Assembly (NCBI GenBank): GCA_941918925.1
Contig: OW799233.1
Span: forward strand, 169,178,235-169,242,234
Length of the DNA: 64,000 bases
Direction: 5' to 3'
Source: Phyto melanocephala
Lineage: Eukaryota; Arthropoda; Insecta; Diptera; Rhinophoridae
Under the pieces are notes generated by a model that saw only the letters and a program-made list of their open reading frames with translations, was not told the DNA's origin and did no database searches. Each line of letters begins with the position of its first letter. The first letter of the stretch is position 1. Both the position numbers and the translations under genes were made by a program. This document shows, in pieces, positions 1-12,197 of the stretch.

Positions 1-3000
1 ACAGTTAAGTAAACTGACTCACTTAATTTGCTTTTAAATAAGCACTTCAAAATAAAACGTTATACTGGTATATTTTAAATGCGATGTCTTTACTTAATTG
101 TAAATATTTACAATTAAACATTTAGTTAATTGTTTATGCGTCCAATTAAATGGAATCTGAATAACATATATAATTTTATTGGCAAAGCTGATGGCAAATA
201 AATTCAAAATAATAAAGGAATTACTAAATATTTAATACAACAAATTTGTTGTTAATATTTTCAAAGATATAAGATTTTAGTATATAGAAAGTACTTTAGC
301 TATATTTTGTTGGAATTTGAACTATGAAATTATTTAATTTTTATTTGCTAAACATTAAATATTATTATGGCACATTTATCAGTAACTTTTAATACGACTT
401 TCTTAGTTAAAAGATTATTGCCTTTTTTGCTACGTACGCTAATTAGTTAAACAAATAAGCAATATAAACTAAACTTTTATTTTCGTCACGTAACTACCTA
501 CTATTACAAAAATATCATTATCACTCACTTATTTTGTTTGCTGCCACTTTTTACCATTAAATATAAAAGTTTCTAGGAAAATGTTTGGCTTATCATAAAT
601 GTTTTATATGCGAAAGTTTCTCTATTCATTTTTTTTTCTGGCCGCGCCAAAAGCCCTGTTACACCAAACCTGTAATTAAGATGTTAAACTAATTAAAAGT
701 CATACCAATCAATGATAATCATCATGTGATGACAAACGAAACATATCACAGTAAATAAATTTGTGTGTGTGTGTTAAGGAAGGAGTAGCGTAAAAATGTG
801 TAGCAGAAAAAACATGAAACAAGACACATTATCACTGTTTAGTTTGACATTAATTAGGCTGGATGAAATGTGAGAGCAGAGAACTTATTACCTTACATTT
901 TCGGTTCAATTGAGTTTGTTTTATGTAATGAATACTAAAAAGGCAAATAAAAGATAAAGAGATAAAACAAATAACAATGTTGAAAAAAACAACAATTACA
1001 GATCATTACAAAAAATGTTTAAAAGACAAGAAAAGGTTACACAACCGATATTTTGTTAGTGAAAATCTATACACTGAACGAAATTTTGGTCCACCCGTAA
1101 CATATCTACAAATTTTTGAGATAATAAATTATTTTTTATAGTTTATGAACAAATCGTATTAAGTAAAACTAATAGCCACAAACAATGAGTCAGGTATTTT
1201 AAAAGTTCAAACTCTGTAGAAAAAAATAAAACAAAAAGTCTTGACATCTTCTTGGTAATAAAAAAAACATACTTACTTTAACAAACTTAATACAAAACGC
1301 ACTTTTCCTAGTATTTTTAATATATTTGTAGAATAATAAGCACAAGATTGGCAAATTAAGTAAAAAAAAAAACAAAATTATCACCTGATATTTCTTATAT
1401 GTGGATAAGCTAACCTGATGCACTTCGCTTAAAATTCACAACTCGAAGCATCACCATTCGTCACGGCAATATATGAAATTCTTTAGAATGACACTGTCAC
1501 CATCTACCGAAGATTGTCCACACAAAGTAAGAAACCTTTGTGAACACATTTACAAAAACTTTTCTAAAGATCATCACATGATCAAATGCAAAGTTTACGA
1601 TTCTGTAAATGACATACAGACAAACATTCAATTTTTTATATATGGAAGATTAACAAAAGAAATCCATTTACAGTTATATTATTTATCCTGCTAAATTATT
1701 TCAGAGCTTCCAAAATGAACTTCAAGTTTGGATGTTTCTGAAGAACACGTTAGAAATAGCACAACATTCCTGTTGATAAAGTGACAAACATACCGTGGGG
1801 TGACCCATATTTTAAAAAACCGAAACAGATTCTGATACTGATAAGACCAATACTTAGGAGATTAACTAATGTAATAACAGGTCAGAAAAAGATAAGAACT
1901 AAACATACTCACTGGACTATTGGATGTAATGACATGTAGAGCATAAGAGAAATTTAGAATGGACACAAAGCTAAACCTTAAAACCTAAGCAATTCGAAAT
2001 CCTCAACATTCCAAAAACTGGTCATCTAATCTCCTCATGTTACAAACGGATTGAGGGTTATGGTTTTTACAAGGGGAATTTAATTGTTTTTGGAATGCAC
2101 TATATTCCAGTTATGTATACGTATACTAACATGGCTTAGGGGTTTCAAAGCCTCTCTTTTTCAACCTTACCCTTATATATACGTTTTAAGAATGTAGTTC
2201 AAGGTTATGCATTTAATATCACAATTGATCTACATGACTTTTCTACAACAGGCGCAATCGTATGACGAATGTTACCAGAAGCAACAGGGTTTTTCCAAGC
2301 TTGATGTGTGTTTATTGACTTAGATCTTTTCTGAAAATTTACAAATTCATACAATAAAAAATTATTTTAATTTACGAAAATTGTAATAATCGCGACTGAA
2401 GAAATTGCTTCATAAAAATTTTGAATTTTGTTTTTGAAATAATTCAAGAAATATATTGCATTTGAAAGCAACCGGTTAAAAACAAGTGGCATTTACATCA
2501 GTATCGCTTGATTTGAGCAGAAATAATACTTTATGCATGTGAAGTTTCAAATGAACTTGTTCTGCAACAATTATATATGGGCTTTCTAAACAACCAAAGA
2601 GCTACCTTTTCAAAAAATTAAAATAGCAATAAAACTGCATCTGTTAATGGGCTAATGAACTTGAAACTGTATTTTGCAATGTTATACTAAAGGCAAAAAT
2701 ATCAATCAGAAAAAAAAAACTAAAAATTTCATGTAACTCCCTTTTTCAATGGCTATTTAAAAATTTTTTATAATGATAGATACAGAAATGGGAGACCCAC
2801 TAAATAATACATTCAATACCCAATTTCGTACATGGAAATGCTAAAATTGCAATCATATGACTGAGAAACATATTACGTATTTTATACTGCTTATTATTTC
2901 AGTAGTAGAAAAAAGTAAAAAAGTTTATTCCATAAGTATTGCTCCCTTGTTTTCTGCTGCTTTTAAGAGCATGAAATAACCTACCGGGTGTTAAGTGAAA

Positions 3001-3180
3001 TTTGATATACCTTTAATGATTTCAAATTATAGGAAATTTCTTTTAAATTATTTGATTCGAAGTTATTCAAAATTTATGTTTTTGTTCTTTATTTAAAAAA
3101 AAAATTGTTTTTATTATAATAAAATTACAAATCATATTCTATTTTAATTATCCAAACTGATTAAAGAAGACCATTTACCC
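1..3180. other. AT-rich DNA with no recognisable gene
   Basis: I see no conserved domain, transposon end or RNA gene in this stretch. The two ORFs over 70 codons (1199-1423 minus, 1473-1694 plus) have the low-complexity F/I/K/Y-rich composition expected of chance frames in AT-rich DNA. Short homopolymers and a (GT)n run near 760 are the only notable texture. Confidence 0.6.
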
Positions 3181-3195
3181 GTTAATGAAGCAGAC

Positions 3196-3262
3196 CAGAG
3201 TCTCCGACGGGAATCGAACCCGCAACCCACAGACTGCCAGACTAGCACGTTACAGCATAAAA
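3196..3262 (-). other. tRNA-derived relic (SINE head or tRNA pseudogene)
   Basis: On the minus strand, positions 3220-3210 give GGTTCGATTCC, a full match to the RNA polymerase III B box, set in a plausible T arm whose 5-bp stem (GCGGG/CCCGT) includes one wobble pair. The upstream part has no clear A box and I cannot fold a proper acceptor or anticodon arm, so this is not a functional tRNA. GC content is well above the flanks. It is either the 3' part of a tRNA pseudogene or the tRNA-like head of a SINE. No SINE body or tail was identified. Confidence 0.4.
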
Positions 3263-3843
3263 ATTAAAATAAACAAAAGAAAGATTTAACCGCCTACACA
3301 TATCCCTTTAAAGTTTAAAAAGAAATATATTTTTATAAGACTTTTTTTAAAATTTATAAACATATTATGTTGTCAATCCGCAATTTTGTGATGACATCAT
3401 TTCTGTGCCATTTATATACAAATTATCGAAATGTTAAGATATTTTCCACATACATTTTTTCAGGACAATTTTCAGATTATTATTTTTAACTTCTATTTAA
3501 ATCTTCTCTCAGTGTAAAATTTTATTAAAATATTTTGTAATGAGCTGCATACAGTACCCACAATGAAAATAAACTTACAAAAAAATTGGTGTTATATTTA
3601 ACTTTTTGTCGCCACATTTTTGTTAGTTTAGTCATTGAACCATTCTCTATCCGTAAATATATGAACGAGTAAACATGAACGTATGAATATATATAGGTTT
3701 ATATATTTATAATAGGGTGATTCTGATTACATTGTTTAACTCGCTACTTAACACATCTTTAAAAGAGTAATATCAAAAAAATAAAAGAGTTCGTAAAATA
3801 ATATAAATCGTGTCTACTTGATGTGCTCTTGGCAACAAGTAAG

Positions 3844-4269
3844 CACTAACCCGGGGTCTCCACGTAGCAATATTTATTACCGCAATTGCAAATTTGATTG
3901 CGTCCATAGAAATTGCAAGGTGTAGACCGCAAATTGCCATATGTAGCAATTTATTGCACAATCATTGCTTTGCTGATTGCTTGAACAATTATTGCTGCAA
4001 TAAGCTGTCAAAATCGTTTAATTTTATGTTTTTCCTTGCAGAAACAAAGGAAAATTAAATTAATTTTTCCTAATAATAATTAAGAGTGAGGTATTCCAAA
4101 AAAGCTCATAAAAGTTAAAACAAAAATATTAAATTATAAAAATAAATTATTTGTGTCGTGTTTTCCACCCAGTGAAAATAAACATACCATAGCAATAAAG
4201 TGTTAAAGTTATTCTGCCGACGTTTTTGCTTATGCTTAGCAAAGAAAATTGCTACGTGGAGACCTAGCG
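3844..4269. mobile_element. MITE with 17-bp perfect inverted repeats
   Basis: GGTCTCCACGTAGCAAT at 3855-3871 is repeated as its exact reverse complement at 4248-4264. Outside the repeats, CAAGTAAG (3836-3843) and TAAGTAAG (4270-4277) match at 7 of 8 bases, a candidate 8-bp target-site duplication as made by hAT transposases. The outer termini (CACTAACC.. and ..CTAGCG) differ by a small insertion on the left. The interior is rich in short ATTGC/GCAAT inverted motifs and has no coding potential, so this is a non-autonomous element of about 426 bp. The hAT assignment is inferred only from the imperfect duplication. Confidence 0.6.
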
Positions 4270-4576
4270 TAAGTAAGATTTTTAAGAAGCGCCTCTTGTT
4301 AATGAAGTTTTTCAGCGGTTAATTCATTAATTTTTGTTTTTATTTTAACTTTACTTGCTGGTTTCTTTTTTGCAGCGGGTAGAGGGAAGACATGATTTAG
4401 ATATTCTTGGTAGGGATGAAATAAGCGTTTGTTAACTTCAAAAAAGATATCTACGATATCTTCTTCGAAGAAGGTCAGCACAAAGTAAGCGATTAAAGAA
4501 ACGTTTTTTGGTAATAAAGTTTATTGGTAGGATCAAAAATTATTTTTTTTTTTTTGGATTTAGTTAACCGATGTAA

Positions 4577-5640
4577 TTTTTTATACCCACCACCAAAAAA
4601 TTGTGGGGGTATATTCATTTTGTCATTCCGTTTGTAACACATCGAAATATCCATTTTAGACCCCATAAAGTATATATATTCTGAATCGGGGTTTGATTTG
4701 ATGACGATCTAGCTATGTCCGTCCGTCTGTCCGTCTGTTGAAAGCACGATAGAGGTCGCACCGAAAAAGCTAGGGGGCTCAAATTTTGCCAGAATCTTTC
4801 TTATAGACAAGTTTTGTTTGGTATTGAAAATGGGCAAAATCGGAATATTAGAAAGAGAGTTATAGCTCGTAAAGCAAGAATAGGTCGAAAAAACCGTGTC
4901 CTGCTAACATCGAATAAAATGGAATTGTGTCCAAACGGATAAAAGTAGAGTCATGAAACTTCGAATATATATTTTTTGAGTCAAAAGAATATTTCTTCCC
5001 AAAAATTGCTTAAATCTATGCATTAGAAAAGGAGTTATAGATCAAAATGTACGAAAATTTATACCGCACAGTGTATATTTGAAATTTAAAACGTAATAAA
5101 ACTGACAAAACTATATGTACGATTCTGAAATTTTGCAAACATGGCTTTTTAGTCAAAGTCTTCGTTAGAACGGAAGATAAATGTGCTACGCCCACTTTTT
5201 CTTTAAATTTTTATATAAATATATTAGTCATATGCATTAGCATTTATTCATTGCAGACGGCAACATCTGTTGAAGGCGCCACTACATTTTGCAAACAATG
5301 AGGATGATGTCTTTGCTAAGTATCACGTAGAACACTAGATGACTCTAGTAATATTTTTGATAACATCCTAAAAATGTGCATCAGTAGATTTAAAATATGT
5401 ATTTGAATATTTAAAATACATTTTTTAACTAAATTATATTTTTATCTATCTACTCTTTTGTAAAAGGTGGCTTAATTTTAGGGGCGATTTTGGTGATTTT
5501 TAATATAACAAAAATTATTTAGGAAATTATTATCATATCTTTTTATAATGATAATATTTGTATGGTTTAATTATGTATGAAATAAAATATCGGCGAAATG
5601 GCAGCTGCACAGTGGACCATTCTACGAGAAGGCGGCCAAA
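4577..5640 (+). mobile_element. Truncated DINE-1-like Helentron (family A), 3' end lost
   Basis: It begins with the family's 5' hairpin (TATACCCACCACC, A-loop, then a GGTATA arm) at 4581-4612. The conserved leader follows, including the GTCCGTCTGTCCGTCTG short tandem repeat at 4719-4738, as in the copies at 18.7, 45.7, 48.2 and 50.8 kb. The body departs from those copies after about 5220, then rejoins them at 5463 in the mariner-derived segment. The 3' hairpin (ATTCGGC..GCCGAAT) is absent. The inserted or divergent stretch 5222-5460 resembles the middle of the 33.6 kb copy, which suggests a subfamily. Helentrons are rolling-circle (Helitron-related) elements and this copy has no protein of its own. 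Confidence 0.72.
5463..5640 (-). pseudogene. Mariner transposase C-terminus and 3' terminal repeat, relic
   Basis: Starting just after a TA at 5461-5462, AAAGGTGGCTTAATTTTA matches the terminal inverted repeat of the mariner embedded in the other Helentron copies. Read on the minus strand, the adjoining DNA gives a short peptide (about ..RRMVHC.. then HFADILFHT and a stop, with a frame shift between) typical of the extreme C-terminus of Tc1/mariner-type transposases. It keeps slightly more C-terminal sequence than the deleted copies elsewhere. The opposite terminal repeat is missing. Confidence 0.5.
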
Positions 5641-5877
5641 ACTCATTTTTTCATGTAGACACTAGTGTACCTCGTGAGCCAAAAAATTGAACTTTATTTC
5701 ACATACATATATTACCGAGAACAGGGTGATTCAAAATAAACATTTTAAGTATTTTGCTAAAACGGGAAATTTATTAGTAAGATTTTGATTCTTAAACTTC
5801 TAGTTTTGTATAATTTTAAAATTTGTTAACCATTAGTACATGAAAATATATTGTTTATAATGTTTAGAAATAATTTT

Positions 5878-5908
5878 TTTTTTATACCCACCACCAAAAA
5901 AAGAAACC
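5878..5908 (+). repeat. Isolated Helentron 5' subterminal repeat fragment
   Basis: A T-run followed by TATACCCACCACCAAAAAAA matches the first bases of the family A Helentrons, but the sequence after it does not follow the family leader. It is either a very short truncated insertion or the remaining edge of an otherwise lost copy. Confidence 0.45.
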
Positions 5909-5909
5909 G

Positions 5910-8890
5910 CCTGAGGTTAATAAGATAATATGCCAAAACAAAAACCTTTGTGAAAACTGTCGGAATTTGGTTTGTCTACTCTGATCAAAATCTGATAAAA
6001 TATCCGACATAAAATATATTTTCGAACTTCACATTTACTTCTTTAAAATAAAAGTAAGTACAAAAAAATATAAATTTTAATTTGAATTTAGCGAGGACTA
6101 ATGTTAAATATTTTTAAAGTCACCCCAAATTTGGTAATGTTTGGTTGTTAATGGGGAAATTAAATAGCACAAAGCTCTGATAGCTAAACATGTATGCTCA
6201 ACTAGAATGTTGTATGCTCTAAAAGAATGAACATTTTTCTATTGTAGTCATAACCACACACTCAGCTGAAGAACATAGTACCATTAATGCAATAATTAAG
6301 AAATTTCTAACTTGAAGTCCTTAAGAATTTATAGTTTAGCATAGTGTTCATGATCTCATCTCCTGTCCAATACGCCTAAATGCAGGATATCAACAACGGT
6401 AGTATTTTGAAGTTTTATCTTACTTTGCATGCTCTTTACGTGGTTTTATCTGACAGTCGCATGATCCATGATGTGACCTGGTGCTATTTTAAATTCGATT
6501 TCTCAAGACTTGGGTCACCCCAAAATAATTCGCTACTTGAACGACAGCACTATTTTAACTTTTTGAACTCTTTTTAAGTTTAATTTTTGTCCCTCAGAAA
6601 AAGTAATGCATTTTCCAAAGCGATAATATACAATAATTATTTCGTTATCGAAAATTTATCCGCTCCTTCCTTTCTGATAATGCCGTGATGGCTTTATATT
6701 CATTTTATTCCTAGACGTTCATAATTTTCTTGAGACTTAATTTCGCACTTGCATTGCACTTATTCTCAGATTCAACTTATGTATTTAAATGGATCTTCAT
6801 AACTGACTGGCTATCTATATATTTAGATACTAATCAAAGCCTCTCAGCCTAGAAAACAGTTTTATGATCTGATAGACGGACCAATTTACCATTGTGTTGG
6901 CTTATGTCAAGGAAACCAAATCTGGTTCAGTATTTAGTTTTCGATCCGCCTGTGCCACCCTAATGCAGCTATGCCATGTTTTCCTCTATTCGTATGTATA
7001 TATATGTTCATTAATGAATGCGGCAGAAAAAAAGGAAAATAAGCTAATGAAAAACCATTTTAATTAGCTGGGTTTAACATCATTGCAAAAAAAGGGAAAA
7101 AAGTTTGTTGTCAGTTATATGAGTAGTGCTAGTAGTGATGATTAGTAGCAAAAACAGCAACAAAATAATGGTATCATAAAGGTAGAAAGCTAGTAAAAGG
7201 TAACTTCTTGTTAATTCATACGAATAACAGAATGAAACAACGACAAGTACGTGAGTTCATTTGACACATGTGTTAAAGGTATGGCATGTTCTTTGAATGC
7301 ATAAAACTTACAAATACCTATGCTGGTGGATAGAAATCCATACTGCTTTAATATATTGTATGTTTGCCTGTATTTCCATTTATATAAGTATCTGTGGGTA
7401 AACTGAAATCAAACACAATGTAGATAGAATATAAATATTCTTTTTCAAAAATCTTAAAAAATTACTCTAGTTCTGTTGTTACTCTTATTGTCAAGAAGAA
7501 GTTTAATGAAATCTTTTTAAAATTATTAGTTTTTAGCTTAAAAATATTTTTAAAATGTTCTTTTAGTTGCGATTTTGCATATCGTTCATTGACCATCATC
7601 CCCAACAAAACCGGAAATCTAAAAACATTTTTTTTCGTTTTTCAAGCCATAATATTTAAAATTTAAATCTGATGTTGTATTTCTTGTCAGTTAGGGACAT
7701 TTACAGTTAAGCTAACGATACGAATTTGCTTATTTTAGCTCGCATACACACATGTACGTTTGTTCGCCCAACTAGAAAAAAGTGAATAATGAAGTAAGTG
7801 TTGATGACCACAATGTCGATGTTGTTGGATGATATGGATATTCTCAATAGACAGAAAAAGGCTGACTTTTGTATGTATCTACCTAAGTCAAGGTCTGAAA
7901 ATAATGTTATGTTTTTTCATTTCTCTTTCATTATGCTTTCTTACCCACAAAACAAATATTGGTGTCTTGTAAAAAGAAGTAGTTTTTTGTTGGTATGCGG
8001 AGCAGTCAATGTCAAATGAACCTCAGTTAATGAGAAGATATACTTACATCTTTGAAATTTACTGAATGCCTTAAAATGCATAATTGAATCATTTTACCAT
8101 TATAACTCTGAAAAATAGTATTCTTTTTAAATAGTGGAAACGGCAAGAATAATGTTTCTAACTTATTACTAATTCATGGTTGCACAACATAATCTAGTAT
8201 GAAGATAGCATTTTAAGTTCAGAATCTTCCGAAAAAAACTAGATATCGAAACTTCAAGTAATTTTTTTAAACATTATAAATTAAACATTTTAGAAGGCCG
8301 GATATCCGTCCTACATTTTATATACACCAGTAGCCTTAAAAGACTAAGAAGTCTCGACTAACAAATGTTTTTGTAAGATAATCATACAGAGTGGGCCAGA
8401 AATACCCCTGGGGCTTAAAACTCTAATATAATTATCGTTTATATTTTTCTATATATATATTTTTTCAGATTGTATAAATAACAGCTGGCCAATAAATAAT
8501 AGAGGAAGGATGTAACTGAATAAAAAATCTGTAAAATTCAGTTTTATTTTCTTTTATATATTATATTTATACAAGGCTAAAGCTTCAATGCAGTAATGAG
8601 TGAATCTCTAGGAAGTAATAAAAATCCGATACTAGCTGAGTAAAATTCATTTTCCAAACCAACTACGGTTTCATTACCAACACTCCTTTGAAGAAAACTG
8701 CAAATGTTGTACGTAAATATCAATTATTTAATAACCCATTGAGTTAGATAGTTAAACTTCCACTTAACATTTCCAGCAATACATACCAGAATGCGTCTTG
8801 CTTAGCTACAACTTAATAAAATACATAGTTGTGATAATCATAATCTGATAGCGTAGTGGTTCAATCATAAAATGTTTGTCAGTTATCAAT
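5910..8890. other. AT-rich DNA with no recognisable gene
   Basis: No transposon ends, conserved domains or RNA genes were recognised. The ORFs at 6380-6577 and 7798-8019 are short, have no recognisable motif and are not accompanied by splice signals that would build a gene. Runs of A/T and dispersed TATATA motifs are the only structure seen. Confidence 0.55.
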
Positions 8891-8894
8891 ATCA

Positions 8895-9185
8895 TGATAT
8901 TATGATTACAAATCAAAACTGCTCTTTTGCCAAAATATCGCTAACCACTGCAATGTTTTCAGAACAACGAACTAGGCGAGTATATACAGGTATAGATATA
9001 AACACATTTCCTTAAGTCTTGGGTTGCTGAAACTTGTTCATAATTTTCCCGATTGTAGATAAATTTTGTCTATTATGTTGACCAAAAAAAACACGAAGTG
9101 CACGTATTTATTCTTGATATCAACGTCTATTTTTGTAAAAGATTTTTACAATCTTAACCAACTGTTCAATTGTGTACGTCTTCAT
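8895..9185 (-). pseudogene. Tc1/mariner transposase N-terminal relic
   Basis: On the minus strand the sequence begins KTYTIEQLVKIVKIFYKNRR (about 9182-9123) and continues through ALR.FFGQHNR..LSTIGKI with frame breaks. About 100 bases further it resumes with RSEQNIAVV and LAKEQ near 8980-8910. This is the paired helix-turn-helix DNA-binding region of a mariner-type transposase, of the kind ..EQR..I...FY.N..S.....LR..FG.HNR.S..TI..IV... It is homologous to the piece embedded in the Helentrons at 18.7 and 45.7-52.7 kb. It carries stops and frameshifts, has no catalytic DDE/D region and no terminal repeats were found nearby. Confidence 0.6.
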
Positions 9186-9299
9186 TACAAAATATTTCAA
9201 GAGGGGAAACCAAAAAATCTTAAATTATGTTGGGCAAAAAACTTGATTTTAAGGTGTGACTTATATTTGGCATCTTGACTTGCGTTTATATGTAAAAAT

Positions 9300-11055
9300 T
9301 GGAAAAGTTAAAAGTAAAATAGAATGAATTTTGATTTCATATTATTTTTTAATCAAACTTTAATAAAGTATTTTTAAAAAGAAAAAAAAAATGTATTAAA
9401 CCCCAAAGTTTTACATTTTTCTTTTAGATTTAAAATGGAATAAAATTAAAAAAAAATACTTTTGAAATGTTAAACAAACATGTCTTCTAGCATTTATGTT
9501 CTTAAATTTATAAGCTGAAGTCAAATGCGGAATTATAACAAAGTTTGAATGTGTGTATTACCATTACGTTGCTTGAAATGAAAAATTAGGCAAGTTGTCT
9601 CTTTTTCACTAAAAATCTACGCATTAATATTGGTAAACTTTGAAAATTCTTAATAACTACTAAAATTCTTAATATTTTATTTTATATCATTTTATTTATT
9701 TAATTTTAGATTTCATTCTTTCCATTTTTATTTACGTCAACGTTATATAGAATCATTACAGACATGCACACATTTCAAAATGGATAAGATTATGCGAAAC
9801 TTTTGTTTATTACTCAAGATCATAAGGAGCAACCAATAGATTTTTTTTTTTGGATCCGAGTTTGTTGTGCTCTAGAATTTGTCTATCTTTTATAATTTAT
9901 ATGCAGTAATAACTTTGTTTGAAACTTAAAAATACAGAAAAAACAACAAAAATAAAAAAATATTTAATACAAATTATGAACAAATGAAGCTTGCAGTAAA
10001 AGTTTTTACAACATGAGTTTTGAACATATTTAACTTTTAGAAATTTATTTCCAAATGTTTAGAAATATTTTGTAATTGCTGTAAATAATTTATAAATATA
10101 TTTATTCACACAAGTAGAAAAAAAGAACACAAGAAGAGATATCGAAACTAGCCAAAAGTATATTGTAATTTGATTATTGGCTTTTAAAATTACCAAATGA
10201 AATTCTACAAAAAAGCAACAAAAATAATTTTTTTTTTAAAATTTTTTATGATACATGTAAAAGCATGTATGTAAGTATGTATGTATGTATGTTTTGTAAA
10301 AAAAAACACAAAGATACTACAGAGTAATCAGGCATGATTATTACACTCATAAGTATCTTAAACAAACCGATAAGTGCATTTTTAATACAATTGATGGTAC
10401 TGCAACAATTATAGCAACAACACTAAGAATACTTTTGAATACCATTAGGAGTGGTTAATACTGTGTGCAATAATTTTCACATACTTTTTCAAAAAATTTA
10501 GTTTTATGACTTACATGCACAATTTTGAATAAAATCTTAAAAAATATATATAATTATTAAATTTTCAATGTGAACCATTTTTATTTTGGCTTAAGTTCAT
10601 TTATTCTTTAATTTAATTTTATAATTCAAATTTAATTAAATTGTAACCATTTTTAGAAATATTCTTTCTAAAACTATTTCCGATATTAGCCGAGTGGAAA
10701 TAGTTTTAGAATATTAAAAATGTTTAAGAGAAACACTATTGCAATCACGATAGTACATTGTATGTTGTAGATATATTTGTGCCACCCTAATTTTTACATG
10801 TGCTTCGAACGCCATCGAGCAAAACCAGCTGATGATTTCGTTTCATTTTTTCTATTATTATTTTTTTAGTAAATCGTAGCATCCTAAAATATTCATGTTG
10901 CAGATATAAAGTCACTCATACTGAACAAACCAAAGAGATAAACTTTACCTCTTACGTAATACTTATTGGTTTTACACAGGTTTCTTTATTTATAACGAAA
11001 GCAAGAATAACATTTACAGCAGCAATAAAAGCTGATAGAGAGCAGAAAAATAAAG
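9300..11055. other. AT-rich DNA with no recognisable gene
   Basis: No gene or transposon end was recognised apart from the hairpin at 10.67 kb listed separately. A (GTAT)n microsatellite of about 30 bp lies near 10265-10293, and several A- and T-runs are present. Confidence 0.55.
10668..10709. repeat. Perfect 14-bp hairpin
   Basis: CTAAAACTATTTCC (10668-10681) and GGAAATAGTTTTAG (10696-10709) are exact reverse complements around a 14-base loop. Weaker pairing (ATTTTTA..ATATT with AATATT.AAAAAT) extends the stem to about 10648-10722. It could be a small foldback transposon relic or a structured RNA. Nothing in the sequence decides between these. Confidence 0.5.
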
Positions 11056-11059
11056 TGAA

Positions 11060-11840
11060 CAAGTAAAAGCGCTATATTCGGCCGTGCCGAATCTTATATA
11101 CCCTTCACAACGTGTAGTCATGCAATAACAGTAAATTCACGTATGTATGTTAAAAAAAACAAAAAAAAAAAATAAAAAATAAAAAAAAAATTTAAAAAAA
11201 AAAATTAAAAAAAAAATTAAAAAAAAAAAAATTATTATATACATATATAATATATATAAAACAAAAAAAAATAAAAAAAAAATTAAAAAAAAAAAAATAA
11301 AAAAAAATAATAATAAAAATATATATAATATATTAAATAAAAAATAAAAAAAAAATAAAAAAAAAATTAAAAAAAAAAATTTTAAAAAAATTTAAAAAAA
11401 AATTTTTTTGCCTCAGCTGGGATTCGATGCCACGTTTTCTCTAACCAGTATACACGTTTGTATGTATGTATGTTGTTGTTGTAATGTTGTTTTTATGAAA
11501 AGAAAATCGAGGTGGTCGTGGGTTTTTGCTCATATCTCAGTTGTTTATGTACCGATGTTTCTGATTTTCAATACCGACCTACTCCCGAATATTTCTGATA
11601 TTTTAATACCTTACCCGGGTCCAACCTATGTCGGGGGGCTTCAAAAAGTTGATTTCAACATACACACGGACAGACGGTCAGACGGACAGACGGACAGACG
11701 GTCAGGGCTTAATCGACTCCTCTATTCATAAGCTTTCAGAAAATATATACTTTATGGGGTCGGAAATGAAAATTGTAGAAATTTCACACGGAATGACAAA
11801 CCTATATATACCCTTTTTCACTGTGTGAAGGGTATAAAAA
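11060..11840 (-). mobile_element. Non-autonomous Helentron, second family (family B)
   Basis: In minus orientation the 5' end is the TATACCCTTCACA subterminal repeat (reverse complement at 11824-11836, TGTGAAGGGTATA). The 3' end carries the inverted subterminal repeat TATACCCTTCACA at 11097-11109, followed by the terminal hairpin ATTCGGCCGTGCCGAAT (11076-11092) and the tail ..CTTTTACTTG. The GTCCGTCTGTCC-type tandem repeat lies at 11664-11702 in reverse. This is the arrangement of DINE-1/INE-1 Helentrons. A 250-bp A-rich low-complexity block (11150-11400) occupies the 3' half. The 107-codon ORF at 11408-11731 overlaps the tandem repeat and is not a protein gene. Family B shares the 3' hairpin with family A but has different subterminal repeats. 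Confidence 0.75.
11150..11410. repeat. A-rich low-complexity block
   Basis: About 260 bases of A-runs broken by single T, TA or TAT, with no other structure. It lies inside the family B Helentron and probably grew by replication slippage. Its true length is uncertain, because such blocks are often misassembled. Confidence 0.8.
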
Positions 11841-12197
11841 GAAAGATATTTTTAAAACATCTTTACCGCAACGAACGAACAGAAATAGCAAATAAGTGAA
11901 ACCAATATAAAATGCATTTGCCTTTTTTTCACTATATATTACAGTCCGAGATTGGTTTTGATAATGATGATAAAATTTGTTGCAAACGTATAAGTACTTT
12001 GTAATAAAAGAAATCATGCAAAAACAGGATATATGCCGTCATATGCGACAATGGGGTGACTTACAATGATGCTGTAGTTAATTAGCAACAAAATTATACG
12101 GTGAAGTACTGGTTGAACTGTGGGCGAAACGATCGAAGTTAGATACATCGGGCACGATTTAAAAATAGTGTTTATTACTACACACATTCATATTATA

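Noticed and set aside
11408..11731. 107-codon ORF ending in a DRRSDGQTDRRS repeat
   Set aside because: The repeat peptide is a translation of the GACGGACA tandem repeat of a Helentron.
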